A DNA stretch of 64,000 nucleotides, from assembly GCF_011043735.1 (NCBI RefSeq), contig NZ_JAAKGV010000013.1, positions 154,728 through 218,727 on the forward strand. Direction: 5' to 3'. The position numbers were made by a program, and so were the translations under genes. This document shows, piece after piece, positions 45,049-54,603 of the stretch. This DNA comes from Methylobacterium sp. DB0501 (lineage in GTDB: Bacteria > Pseudomonadota > Alphaproteobacteria > Rhizobiales > Beijerinckiaceae). The notes beneath the pieces are model-generated. The model did not search any database and was not told the origin of the DNA. It worked only from the letters and a program-made list of their open reading frames with translations. The number at the start of each line of letters is the position of its first letter. Position 1 is the stretch's first letter.

Positions 45049-47211
45049 ATGTCGGGGACCTACGAGACTGGCCAGGTTACGCTGGATCAAGCGGTTGCGA
45101 TCAACGATGATCCGTCCGTCGCTGCGGCGATCCGGCAAGCCCTCATCGCCTCCGGCGCCGTCGCGCCGGACGGTTCCGGGCTGGTCGACTTCTACAAGAG
45201 CACGTTCGTCAACGAGGACGGCTCGCCGCGCGCCCTCGATCTTTCGGGCACCAACACCGAACTGCTGGTGGCGAACGGCAACAATCAGTTCCTCAACGTC
45301 GGCCCCACCAACAACATGGTGATCGCCACGGGGGTGGAGCCCGGAACGATCGTCGTCGAGGGCAGTGCCAGCGTTCAGGTGATCGTCGGCTCGGGCGCCA
45401 GCTACGTGCAGGGCGGCGCCGGCGCCAACACGATTCAGGGCGGATCCGGCAACGACACCCTGCTGGCGGGCGTGAGCGGTGGAAATCACCTCATCACCTC
45501 GGGCGGGGGCAGCAACCGTCTGTATGGCGGGTCTGGCCAGGATACGCTTCAGGCGAACGGCGGCGGCGACAACATTCTGTATGCCGGCTCGGGCAAGAAC
45601 CTGCTGCAGGGCGGCGCGGGCCACGACACCCTGATTGGCGGCGGCCAGAGCCAGATGATCGCCGGCAGCGGCGGCAACACCCTGTTCACCAATATCGGGG
45701 GCAGCAACACGCTCACCGGCGGCGCCGGCAGCGATGTGCTGATCGCCGAGTCGGGCAACAACCAGCTCACCACCGGCGGCACCGGCTCCGACCAGCTCTA
45801 CGGTGGGACGGGCGCCGACACGCTCACGGCCGTCAACGGCGACAACGTGCTGCGCGCCGGATCGGGTGCGAACCTGCTCCAGGGCGGCACGGGTCACGAT
45901 ACGCTGTTCGGCGGTGGCAACACCAAGATGCTCGCCGGAACCGGGGGCACGTTCCTGTTCAATTCCGCCGGCGGTCAGAACACGCTGCAAGGCGGATCGG
46001 GCAGCGACACCCTCGTTGCCACGAACGGCACGAACCTGCTGCTTGCGGTGGGCACCGGAACCGATCAGCTCTACGGCGGCACCGGCGCGGACACTCTGAC
46101 GGCCATCGGCGGCGACAACCTGCTGTACGCGGGGTCGGGCGCGAACCTGCTGCAGGGCGGCACGGGTCACGACACCCTGTTCGCCGGCGGCAACACCAAC
46201 ATGATCGCCGGGTCCGGCGGGAGCTTCCTGCTGGCGAATGCCGGTGGCAGCAACACGCTGACGGGCGGCTCGGGCAGCGACATTCTCGTCGCGCAGACCG
46301 GTGCCAACCGGCTCTTCGCAACCGGGAACGGCACCGACCAACTCTATGGCGGCACCGGAGCCGATACGCTGACCGCACTCAGCGGGGACAATATCCTGTA
46401 CGCCGGCTCCGGCGCCAACATCCTGCAAGGCGGAACGGGTCACGACACCTTGTTCGGCGGCGGCAACACGCAAATGACCGCCGGGTCCGGCGGCAACTTC
46501 CTGATGACCTCGCTCGGCGGTCAGAACACGCTGACTGGCGGCGCCGGCAACGACACGCTGATCGGCAGCAACGGCACCAACCAGATCAATGCGGTCGGCG
46601 GAAACGACTTCCTGATCGGTGGCACCGGAGCCGATACGCTGACGGCCTCCACCGGCAACAACGTCCTCGTGGCGGGCTCCGGCGCGAACATCCTGCAGGG
46701 TGGCACGGGTCAGGACACGCTTTACGGCGGCGGCGCTTCGAAGCTCACGGCGGGCAGCGGCGGTAACGCCCTCGCGACGAGCGGGCTGTCGACGGGCCAC
46801 GATACCCTCACGGGCGGCATCGGTGCGGATACCCTGCAAGCCATCGCAGGCGACAACCTGCTGACGGCTTTCGGTGCGGGCGATACGCTCTACGCCGGAA
46901 CGGGTCGCGATACTCTGGTGGGCGCGTCGGGCGGTTCGACCTTCGTCGATACCAAGGCCGGCAGCGCTCAACTGATCGGATCGAGCGGCGACGATCTGTT
47001 CTACCTCTCCAAGGCGAGCGGGAACGACACGATCGTCGGCGGCGGCGGCAACGACCTCCTGTCGATCGGCAATCGGGCGCAATCGGATATCACCAGCGTC
47101 ACCAACAACCAGAATGGCTCGTACACCGTCGCGTTCGGATCGACCGAGAGCGTCACCGTGTCGGGCATCAGCACGATCAACTTCACGGACGGCACCAAGC
47201 AGATCAGCTAA
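45049..47211 (+). CDS. Glycine-rich RTX-like repeat protein, probable type I secretion substrate
   Basis: A 720-residue acidic protein with no N-terminal signal. A globular head of about 120 residues is followed by beta-roll type repeats such as GGSGNDTLLAG, GGTGHDTLFGG and GGTGADTLTA, the calcium-binding RTX pattern with T or V often at the hydrophobic position. The C-terminal 60 residues (FGSTESVTVSGISTINFTDG) end like RTX proteins with an uncleaved C-terminal export signal. Within it lie five tandem super-repeats of about 91 residues. A GAGGGGAA site precedes the ATG. The exporter genes follow directly, so it is probably the cargo. It could be an adhesin, matrix or surface-layer protein. 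Confidence 0.82.
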   Translation: MSGTYETGQVTLDQAVAINDDPSVAAAIRQALIASGAVAPDGSGLVDFYKSTFVNEDGSPRALDLSGTNTELLVANGNNQFLNVGPTNNMVIATGVEPGTIVVEGSASVQVIVGSGASYVQGGAGANTIQGGSGNDTLLAGVSGGNHLITSGGGSNRLYGGSGQDTLQANGGGDNILYAGSGKNLLQGGAGHDTLIGGGQSQMIAGSGGNTLFTNIGGSNTLTGGAGSDVLIAESGNNQLTTGGTGSDQLYGGTGADTLTAVNGDNVLRAGSGANLLQGGTGHDTLFGGGNTKMLAGTGGTFLFNSAGGQNTLQGGSGSDTLVATNGTNLLLAVGTGTDQLYGGTGADTLTAIGGDNLLYAGSGANLLQGGTGHDTLFAGGNTNMIAGSGGSFLLANAGGSNTLTGGSGSDILVAQTGANRLFATGNGTDQLYGGTGADTLTALSGDNILYAGSGANILQGGTGHDTLFGGGNTQMTAGSGGNFLMTSLGGQNTLTGGAGNDTLIGSNGTNQINAVGGNDFLIGGTGADTLTASTGNNVLVAGSGANILQGGTGQDTLYGGGASKLTAGSGGNALATSGLSTGHDTLTGGIGADTLQAIAGDNLLTAFGAGDTLYAGTGRDTLVGASGGSTFVDTKAGSAQLIGSSGDDLFYLSKASGNDTIVGGGGNDLLSIGNRAQSDITSVTNNQNGSYTVAFGSTESVTVSGISTINFTDGTKQIS
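45514..46880 (+). repeat. Five tandem units of about 273 bp inside the RTX-like gene
   Basis: Units start at 45514, 45790, 46063, 46336 and 46606, spacings of 276, 273, 273 and 270 bases. Each begins with codons for DQLYGGTGADTLTA or a close variant and contains GGTGHDTLFGGG in the middle. All spacings are multiples of three, so recombination between units would change the length of the protein without breaking the frame. Confidence 0.9.
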
Positions 47212-47422
47212 TGCGGGGCGCGAGGAGCGCTCACCTTGCCTGAAACTTGTGCATAACATCGGGGGCGGCGCATGCCGCCCCTTTCGTCGTTGGTCCGAGA
47301 TTCGTCGCAATTGACGCGCAAGCACATGCTCGAATGTGCAAAAATGCGCTGCGTCCGGGCAAAGCTTGACAGTTGAGTCCGGCGATCAAAACTTTCTTCG
47401 ATTGACAAGAGGACATGTGCTC

Positions 47423-49642
47423 ATGTCGCAGATCCAGGCTGGTCCTACGGCCTCGTCGGGTGCGGAGACGGATTGGCCCGCTTTGCAATGCCTTACTCTG
47501 GTGGCACGGCAGCATGGGATCCATCTGACACCTGAGCAGATCATCCACGATAATCAGCTGGAACCCGGATCGGTCACGCCGGACGTACTTCTTCGCTGTG
47601 CGAAAGCCGCCGGCCTGAACGGAAAGCGCCTTTCCCTTCGATGGCGCCATCTTCCGAAGCTCGGAAGGGCTCTTCCGGCCATCGTCTTCTTGACGGACGG
47701 ATCTCCCCTCCTCCTGCGGTCGGCCGAGTCATCGGACGCCATCGAGCAGGTGATCCTACAGGATCCTCTCGCCCCTGAGGATGCTCCGCTCATTCTCGAC
47801 CGTGTGAGATTCGAGGAGATCTGGGCTGGCAGCGCGCTCATTCTCAAGCGTGACTACAGCATCCGGGACGAAGAACAGCCGCTTGGGATCAGCTTTATCG
47901 CGTCACTCATCTTTCGCGAAAAGCGCATTCTCCGCGACGTCGTGGTTTCAGCTGTATTTTTAAGTTTGCTCACTCTAGTCCCAATTCTATTTTGGCGCCT
48001 GATGACAGATCGCGTGCTCGCCCATGCTGCGATGAGCACGTTCACTGTCCTTTGTGTCGCACTCGCCCTTTGCACAATTTTTGAAACCATTTTCAGCTTC
48101 GTCAGACAAGCGCTGTTACTACACCTGACAGCACGCATTGATGTGAAGATGACAAATATAATTTTTGAGCGAGTTGTTCGACTTCCTATTGATGTATTTG
48201 AAAAAACCCCGATCGGATTGATTGCGCGAAACATGAACGAAGCGCATAAAGTGAAGTTGTTTTTGACAAATCATTTATTTGGAACTATTCTTGATAGTAT
48301 TTGCCTGATATTTTTTATTCCAGTTATGTTTGTATTAAACCCGATCTTAACGGCGATTGTGCTCGGTTGCTGCGTCATTATTGTAGGCTGGATCGCGGCG
48401 ATGCTTCCCATATACGCCAAGCGATCGAGCGCTGTCATTGCAGCCGAGGGACAGCGCGGATCATTCATTGTACAAACGCTTCAGGGCATTCGCACGGTAA
48501 AATCTCTGGCTCTTGAACCGCGCCAGATCCATCAACATGATGTGATCGTTGCCAGAACCGCAAGGCTGCGAATAGCAGAAGGACAACTCGCGAACATTAT
48601 TCACTCGGCAATCTTGCCGATTGAGCGGTTCATGATATCAGGCGTGTTGGCGATTGGCGTGTACATCGCCTTATCATCAACGGACTATAATGCCATTGCT
48701 TCGATATTTATCTTTCTCCTTCTCAGTCAACGGATTGTCGGCCCGCTTCGGCAGATCGCACAACTGCTGGAGCAATACGAGGAGGCAAAAACTTCTCTCA
48801 ACATGGTTGCAGGAATGCTCGACGCCGGGACTGAAGACCAAACATCCGGCAACGGAGTCCGGCAGCCGCTCATCGGACATGTCGAGTTCGCGTCCGTGAG
48901 GTTTCAGTATAGTGGCGCAACCAGTCCGGCGCTCAACGACGTCTCGTTCGATCTGCCGCCCGGCACCACACTGGGGGTTATGGGCCGCAGCGGCTCGGGC
49001 AAGACGACCGTCACTCGACTGCTTCAACGTCTGCACTCGAATTACGAAGGCCTTATCAAAGTCGATGGCATCGACATTCGTCAGTATGCGCTCGACCACC
49101 TTCGCCACAATTTGGGCGTCGTACTTCAAGACAATTTTCTATTCTCCGGCACAATTCGCGAGAACATCATTGCCGCCAAGCCCGACGCGTCGTTCGACGA
49201 GGTCGTGCGGGCAGCACGCTTAGCCGGAGCAGAGGAATTCATCGACCGGCTCCCCCGGGGCTACGAGACCTACGTCAACGAAGGCTCGAACAACCTCTCC
49301 GGTGGCCAGCGTCAGCGCATCGCTATCGCGCGAGCGCTGATTACCAATCCACGAATACTCATTCTTGACGAAGCAACAAGCGCGCTCGATCCTGAAAGTG
49401 AAGCGATCGTGAACGCGAATCTGCGGCGAATCTCGGAGGGGCGCACTGTGATCGTCATCTCGCACCGTCTCTCCTCCCTTGTGTCGTCGGATGCGATCCT
49501 GGTTCTCGAGCGCGGACGCGTACACGACATTGGAAAGCACGCGGAGTTGCTCGAACGCTGCGACATCTACCGGGATCTCTGGAATCAGCAGAACGCGCCA
49601 GTGCGCGACGCCGCGGACGCGAAGCTTCGGCTCGTGAGCTAG
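47423..49642 (+). CDS. Type I secretion ABC exporter with C39-like domain (HlyB type)
   Basis: The inner-membrane ATPase that powers secretion. The 739-residue product has a C39-like N-terminal domain (residues 1-135) in which the catalytic Cys position is not conserved (TDWPALQCLTLVARQHG), so it should bind and not cleave the substrate, as in HlyB. Six membrane helices span about 160-450. The ATPase domain has GRSGSGKTT near residue 520, LSGGQRQRIAIARA and ILDEATSALDPESE. AGAGGA precedes ATG 47423. The membrane part is clearly A/T-richer than the core genes. The HlyD gene starts 10 bases after it. Confidence 0.93.
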   Translation: MSQIQAGPTASSGAETDWPALQCLTLVARQHGIHLTPEQIIHDNQLEPGSVTPDVLLRCAKAAGLNGKRLSLRWRHLPKLGRALPAIVFLTDGSPLLLRSAESSDAIEQVILQDPLAPEDAPLILDRVRFEEIWAGSALILKRDYSIRDEEQPLGISFIASLIFREKRILRDVVVSAVFLSLLTLVPILFWRLMTDRVLAHAAMSTFTVLCVALALCTIFETIFSFVRQALLLHLTARIDVKMTNIIFERVVRLPIDVFEKTPIGLIARNMNEAHKVKLFLTNHLFGTILDSICLIFFIPVMFVLNPILTAIVLGCCVIIVGWIAAMLPIYAKRSSAVIAAEGQRGSFIVQTLQGIRTVKSLALEPRQIHQHDVIVARTARLRIAEGQLANIIHSAILPIERFMISGVLAIGVYIALSSTDYNAIASIFIFLLLSQRIVGPLRQIAQLLEQYEEAKTSLNMVAGMLDAGTEDQTSGNGVRQPLIGHVEFASVRFQYSGATSPALNDVSFDLPPGTTLGVMGRSGSGKTTVTRLLQRLHSNYEGLIKVDGIDIRQYALDHLRHNLGVVLQDNFLFSGTIRENIIAAKPDASFDEVVRAARLAGAEEFIDRLPRGYETYVNEGSNNLSGGQRQRIAIARALITNPRILILDEATSALDPESEAIVNANLRRISEGRTVIVISHRLSSLVSSDAILVLERGRVHDIGKHAELLERCDIYRDLWNQQNAPVRDAADAKLRLVS

Positions 49643-49652
49643 GGAGACGGCA

Positions 49653-50990
49653 ATGAAGAAAGAATCTCTCGATACGACACTCCTCCGCTTTCAGTCGGAG
49701 TCCGATGATATCCGCCACGCGCCGGAACCTCGCGTGCTGCGCGCAACGACCTTCATTACAGCAGCAGTCTTGATGGTCTCGATTGGCTTTGCGGCGATCG
49801 CCCGAGTCGACAGGGTCGTAACGAGTGAACGGGGGAAAATCGTCCCAACCCAAGGTACCGTGTTATTCCAGGCGCTCGATACATCGATTATCAAGACGCT
49901 CAATGTACGGGAAGGCGATCAGGTCAAGAAGGGACAGCTCCTCGCGACGCTTGATCCGACTTTCGCAGCTGCCGATGTCGAGCAACTCGAGAAGCAGCTC
50001 GCCAGCTTGGACGCACAGATCGCTCGCGCGACAGCAGAGCAAGCCGGGAAAATCTACGCCCCGGAAATCACGGATCCCGTCAGCGCCCAATACGCTCTGC
50101 TGCAGAAGTCCTTGTACGATCAGCGAGCTGGCCAGTTCAAGGCTCAAGTCGCCAGCTTCGATCAGAAGATCGCGCAAACCCAGGCCACTATCAAACGTCT
50201 ACAGGGTGACGAAGCGCGCTATGCCGAACGTGAGAAGATCTCGCAACAAATCGAAGGGATGCGCCAGCAGCTCGTCGAGAAGCAGGCCGGCAGCCTTCTG
50301 AATTTGTTGATCGCGAGCGATGCTCGTCTAGAGATGCTACGGACGATGGAGAATGGGCGCAACAGTCTGGTCGAAGCCAAGCACCAGCTTGAAGCCCTAC
50401 AGTCGGATCGGAACGCATTCACTCAACAATGGATGTCGCAGAGCAGCCAAGATTTGGTTACGGCACGGGGAAATCGTGATGCCGTGGTCGCACAGCTGTC
50501 AAAAGCTGCGAGGCACAAGGATCTTGTTCAGCTCTATGCTCCCGACGACGCGATCGTTTTGACGCGCGCCAAGGCGTCCGTCGGATCCGTCCTGAAGGAG
50601 GGAGAGACGTTGATGACCATTGTTCCGCTCAACTCTCCGATCGAAGCCGAAATCAGCATCTCGGCTCGTGAGATCGGTTTCATCAGGGCTGGCGACCGCG
50701 CCACGGTCAAGGTGGATGCATTCCCATTCATCGAGCACGGCATGGCACACGGGCGGTTGAGCTGGGTCAGTGAAGGGGCCTTCACGCTCGACGAGGACGG
50801 CAAGTCTGTCGACCCTTACTACAAGGCACGGGTGTCGATCGATGAAATGCATTTTACTCGTGTACCTGCAACATTCCGCCTTATCCCCGGGATGACACTC
50901 GCGTCGGACATCCATATCGGGGAACGCTCTGTGCTCGGCTACTTGATCTCCGGGGCTTCTCGTGTGACCGAAGCGATGCGTGAGCCATGA
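49653..50990 (+). CDS. HlyD-family type I secretion adaptor
   Basis: The periplasmic adaptor linking the ABC exporter to an outer-membrane TolC-type channel. The 445-residue product has a membrane anchor near residues 30-50 (FITAAVLMVSIGFAAIA), a lipoyl half (IKTLNVREGDQVKKGQLLATLDP), a long alpha-helical hairpin (residues 105-275), the second lipoyl half and a C-terminal beta domain (IPGMTLASDIHIGERSVLGYL). No TolC gene is in the cassette, so a shared channel elsewhere must be used. Its stop overlaps the Sel1 gene start by four bases (ATGA). Confidence 0.93.
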   Translation: MKKESLDTTLLRFQSESDDIRHAPEPRVLRATTFITAAVLMVSIGFAAIARVDRVVTSERGKIVPTQGTVLFQALDTSIIKTLNVREGDQVKKGQLLATLDPTFAAADVEQLEKQLASLDAQIARATAEQAGKIYAPEITDPVSAQYALLQKSLYDQRAGQFKAQVASFDQKIAQTQATIKRLQGDEARYAEREKISQQIEGMRQQLVEKQAGSLLNLLIASDARLEMLRTMENGRNSLVEAKHQLEALQSDRNAFTQQWMSQSSQDLVTARGNRDAVVAQLSKAARHKDLVQLYAPDDAIVLTRAKASVGSVLKEGETLMTIVPLNSPIEAEISISAREIGFIRAGDRATVKVDAFPFIEHGMAHGRLSWVSEGAFTLDEDGKSVDPYYKARVSIDEMHFTRVPATFRLIPGMTLASDIHIGERSVLGYLISGASRVTEAMREP

Positions 50991-52876
50991 TGCCTGTTCG
51001 CGTGCTGCGGGAGACCCGCATTTTATACTGCAATCTCCGTTTCTGGCGCGGCCAAGTTCGCTACCGGGCGGGGCGGAGTGCCGCCGCGCATTGTGACTTC
51101 GCCGCCGCCGCGCGCGCCGGTCATGCAGAGGCACAATATCGCGTCGGGCTGAATTACAGTCTCGGTCGCGGCTGCGTTCCCTCCGGCGGTGAAGCTCTGC
51201 GATGGTTCGAGCAGGCCGCCACGGCCGGTTACGTCGAAGCGCAATTCGAACTCGGGGTTCTGCTGATGGCGGACCGCGATCTTGCATGGTGCACCGGGCC
51301 GTCCGCCCGGTGGGCCGCCGAGGCGACAAAGCGCGGCAGTCGATTGGCTGATCTTGCATTCCCAAGGGGAATGACGTTCGAAAAGGATAATGTACGCGCC
51401 TTTTATTGGCTCAGTAAGGCAGCGCATGCAGGCAAGCCGGAAGCTCAAGCCAACCTGGGCTGGCTTCTCCTCAAAGGCATCGGATGCGAGCCTGATAGGA
51501 GGGCAGCTCATCATTGGTTAAGCTTAGCGGCCGAGAGCAACATTTCTCAAGCCATGTTCGGCCTCGCTGAATATTACGGGGCGAGCGACAAGCCAGATTA
51601 CGATGAGGCTAATTCTCGCCACTGGCTGCGGCAAGCGGCCGATCACGGGAATGCCTCGGCCGCGTTCAATCTGGGTCGGGCATTGCTGCAGGGGCCTGAG
51701 CCGGATCGCGCGCAGGCGGAACGGTATTTTGCAGCCGCCGCGGAAAAGGGCCACCCTGAAGCGGCGTTTGAACTCGCCGTGTTGCAACTCGCCCGTGTCG
51801 AGGACGGCCTTGATGTCGAGCCCGTCCTTAATCACCTTCGCGCCGCAGCGAAGGCTGGACATACAGGCGCGGCTTTCGTGCTTGGAGAGATTTTTAGTCG
51901 AGGCGACCGGATCAGGCCCGATCTCCGCGAAGCCGCACAATGGTATCGGCAGGCCGCCGATGCCGGGCATGTGCAAGCTCAGTTTCAAATAGGATGCTTC
52001 TACGCACGCGGCGAGGGCCTGCCAAAGGATCTTACCCACGCAGCCCGATATTTTGCCCTCAGTGCGTTAGGCGGTCATGCCGTGGGCGCGTTGAATGCAG
52101 GCATCTTTTATGAAACGGGCCAAGGCGTGCCCCGAGATCTCGTCAAGGCTGCGAAGTGGCTCGGCATGGCGGCGGCACTAGGATTGCCTCAAGCGCAGGC
52201 ACGGCTCGGATCACTCCTCGTGTCTGGGCGCGTGCACGGTGAAAATGCCGAGTCGGGACGTGCGCTGCTCGAACAGGCCGTCGCGCAAAACAGCCCTGAA
52301 GCAGAGCTTGCTCTGGCGCAGATGCTTTTGAGCGAGAACAATGAAACGGACAAAGCAAGGGCAGCGGAACTCCTCGCCCGCGCTTCGAATAAGCACAATC
52401 TTGCGGCAGCCGAACTGCTTCTGACGCGATTTGATCCCGGCGATCTTCCCTCATTTGCTTTGTCGCGGGCTTTGGCAGCGCTTGAGGCGGGGGCGAACGC
52501 GGGCGTCTCAACTGCGATGACAGTGCTAGCGGCCGAGCTTATGTCCGGCCGGCATCTTCCCATAAATCGTGAACGGGCAGAACGTTTGCTGCAATCTGCC
52601 GCTGCTAGCGGCGACGCAGCGGCACAGTTCAGCCTTGGTGTCTTTTATTGTCAGCGACATTCAACGCCAGAAGATCTGTCTCTCGGCCTCAGTCATTATG
52701 TTGCAGCAGCGGAGGCCGGACATCCGCTCGCACAATATAATGCAGGCGTCATGTATCTGAATGGAGTTGGAACCGTCGCCGACCCGATCAAGGCCAAGCG
52801 CCTTCTTGAAGCAGCAGCAGCCAAGGGCTTGCAAAGCGCGATCAGACTGACAGGAGAATTCAATAAATTAAATTGA
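50987..52876 (+). CDS. Sel1-repeat protein coupled to the secretion genes
   Basis: A 629-residue solenoid of about 15 Sel1-like (SLR) helix pairs, seen as recurring A-x2-G-x3-A-x4-L-G motifs (GHAEAQYRVGLNYSLGRG, GNASAAFNLGRALLQG, GHVQAQFQIGCFYARG). There is no signal peptide or membrane helix. SLR proteins act as scaffolds for protein contacts. The start at 50987 overlaps the hlyD stop, so it is made with the secretion machinery and may prepare or sort the cargo in the cytoplasm. The ATG at 50990 is an equally good start. Confidence 0.87.
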   Translation: MMPVRVLRETRILYCNLRFWRGQVRYRAGRSAAAHCDFAAAARAGHAEAQYRVGLNYSLGRGCVPSGGEALRWFEQAATAGYVEAQFELGVLLMADRDLAWCTGPSARWAAEATKRGSRLADLAFPRGMTFEKDNVRAFYWLSKAAHAGKPEAQANLGWLLLKGIGCEPDRRAAHHWLSLAAESNISQAMFGLAEYYGASDKPDYDEANSRHWLRQAADHGNASAAFNLGRALLQGPEPDRAQAERYFAAAAEKGHPEAAFELAVLQLARVEDGLDVEPVLNHLRAAAKAGHTGAAFVLGEIFSRGDRIRPDLREAAQWYRQAADAGHVQAQFQIGCFYARGEGLPKDLTHAARYFALSALGGHAVGALNAGIFYETGQGVPRDLVKAAKWLGMAAALGLPQAQARLGSLLVSGRVHGENAESGRALLEQAVAQNSPEAELALAQMLLSENNETDKARAAELLARASNKHNLAAAELLLTRFDPGDLPSFALSRALAALEAGANAGVSTAMTVLAAELMSGRHLPINRERAERLLQSAAASGDAAAQFSLGVFYCQRHSTPEDLSLGLSHYVAAAEAGHPLAQYNAGVMYLNGVGTVADPIKAKRLLEAAAAKGLQSAIRLTGEFNKLN

Positions 52877-53331
52877 TATTTAAATTTTCACGCATTGACT
52901 CGGGCCGATAATAGTCCGATCCGTCCTCCCGCCCGTGGATGACAAGAGAATCCCCTTGCCGTCCTCGAATGATTCGGACTGCATTTCGCCGAATGCCACG
53001 AGGATTAGTCGTCATCTTGGCGTGGGGAAGGCAGCAAACAGCGGCACCTCGAATCGCCGGTATGCGAGCCGATCCATCCCTGAAGCATTTTCCTACGAAG
53101 TGGATGCCGGCTCGTCGGGGCGCGTCCTTTGGAGTAGTGCAGCTGAACGGAAGCGGGAGAGCCCGCCCGCGCGCCTCACAGCACTGTAGCAGGCGGGCTC
53201 TCCAGCGGTGTCCATCGACGGTGACGGGTTAGAAGCGGGTTGTGAGCCACCGTCACCGAACCTGGGCGACCCCCGGTGACCGATGCCGTGATGAGCCTGC
53301 GCGCCCTGGCTGAGAGGAGCCTTCAACCGGC
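52877..53331. other. Gap between the Sel1 gene and the IS256-like remnant
   Basis: No gene is supported in these 455 bases. Around 53085 the sequence GCATTTTCCTACGAAGTGG resembles a class of intergenic repeat seen in rhizobial genomes; a related GCATTTTGCGACGGAAG is at 43401. The right part may include the degraded left end of the insertion sequence. Confidence 0.45.
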
Positions 53332-54571
53332 GTGTTGCGCGAGATGATCGGCGTTGCCGCGCAGCGCCTGATGGAACTGGTGGTGGCCGGCCTACTCAGC
53401 GCAGCCCACGGTGAGCAGAACCCCGACAGGCTGTTTCATCGCAATGGATATCGTGACCGGGACGGGCAGACGCGAGCCGGCAAGGTCGAGTTGCGCGTCC
53501 CCCGGCTGAGGAAGGGCAGCGACTTCCCGAGCCTCCTCAAGCCGCGCCGCGTGACCGACAACCCGGTTCAGACCATGGGCGGGACGGGGACCTCTCGCAA
53601 GTCAGGTCAGCCAGTTGTGCCTGGAGATCGACGAGTGTGTAAACGCCTTCCTGGAGCGGCCGATCAAGGGCGAGCGGCCCTATCCTTGGATCGACGCCAC
53701 CTACGTGAAGGTGCGCCAGAACCACCGCATCGTCTCGGCCGCCGTCATCATGGCGGTGGGCGTCAACACGGATGGGCGGCGCGAAGCGCTGGGGTTCGAC
53801 ATCGGCCCGTCCGAGGCTGAAACGTTCTGGACCGCGTTCCTGCGCAAACTGGCTTGGCGCGGCCTGCGCGGGGTCAAGCTGGTGATTTCGGACGCGCATG
53901 ATGGCATCAAGGCCTCGGTCGCCAAGGTGATGACCGCCTCCTGGCAGCGGTGCCGGGCCCACTTCATGCGCAACGTCCTGGCCCATGCCGGCCATTCGGG
54001 CCGCCGCGTCGTCTCGGCCTTCACCACGGCGTTCGCGCAGGACGACGCCGAGGCAGCTCGCCTGAAGTGGCGGCGGGTGGGCCGATCAACTCCGGCCCAA
54101 GGTGCCCAAGCTGGCTGCCCTGATGGACGCGGCCGAGGCCGACGTCCTGGCCTACATGAGCTTCCCAACCGCCCATCGTGCCAAGCTGCCTCGACCAATC
54201 CGTTGGAGCGCCTCAACGGCGAGATCAACCGGCGCACCGAGGTCGTCGGCATCTTCCCCGACGAGCCCGCGATCCGCCGCTTGGTCGGCGCACTCCTGCT
54301 GGAGCAGGACGACGAGTGGGCCGTCCAGCGCTGCCGCACCATGACACTGGACAACATAGCCCCGATCGACGTTGACACCCTCGTCAGCTTGCCCACCCTG
54401 GTCAGGCTGATCCGTCCGGCCCTGCCGGTCATCGTGGTGGGCCACCCGCAGCCACACCATGCCTTGGGACACGATCCGCCACCATGGGTTACCTATCCAC
54501 TCAGACCGATCCAAAGATTGCGGGTCAGGTCACGCCCGCATGGTGCTCGCTTGCCGTGTTGGCGGGCATGA
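53332..54571 (+). pseudogene. IS256-family transposase remnant, frameshifted and internally deleted
   Basis: Mutator-type transposase sequence is spread over three frames. Frame 1 (53332 to about 53600) carries RNGYRDRDGQTRAGKVELRV and VPRLRKGSDFPSLL. Frame 2 resumes with LEIDECVNAFLERPIKGERP, then YPWIDATYVKVRQN and LVISDAHDGIKASVAKVM, with the catalytic Asp residues. Near 54080 a shift moves to frame 3 (LAALMDAAEADVLAYMSF), and near 54190 back to frame 2 (TNPLERLNGEINRRTEVVG). About 25-30 residues seem to be missing before QTMGGTGTS. No clean terminal inverted repeats were found. It cannot encode a working transposase. Confidence 0.88.
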
Positions 54572-54603
54572 AATCACTTTAGCAATGATACGGGGGATAC
54601 ACG

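Noticed and set aside
45420..47050. CRISPR-like array
   Set aside because: The regular repeats are in-frame protein repeats of 273 bp within one coding sequence, not short palindromic repeats with unique spacers.
44932..47325. 797-residue reverse frame opposite the RTX-like gene
   Set aside because: Repetitive G+C-rich DNA leaves the opposite strand open. The forward frame has the ribosome binding site and the RTX motifs.
47423..49642. Bacteriocin-processing exporter with active C39 peptidase
   Set aside because: The catalytic Cys position of the C39 motif is not conserved and the cargo lacks a double-glycine leader, so an HlyB-like C39-like domain fits better.
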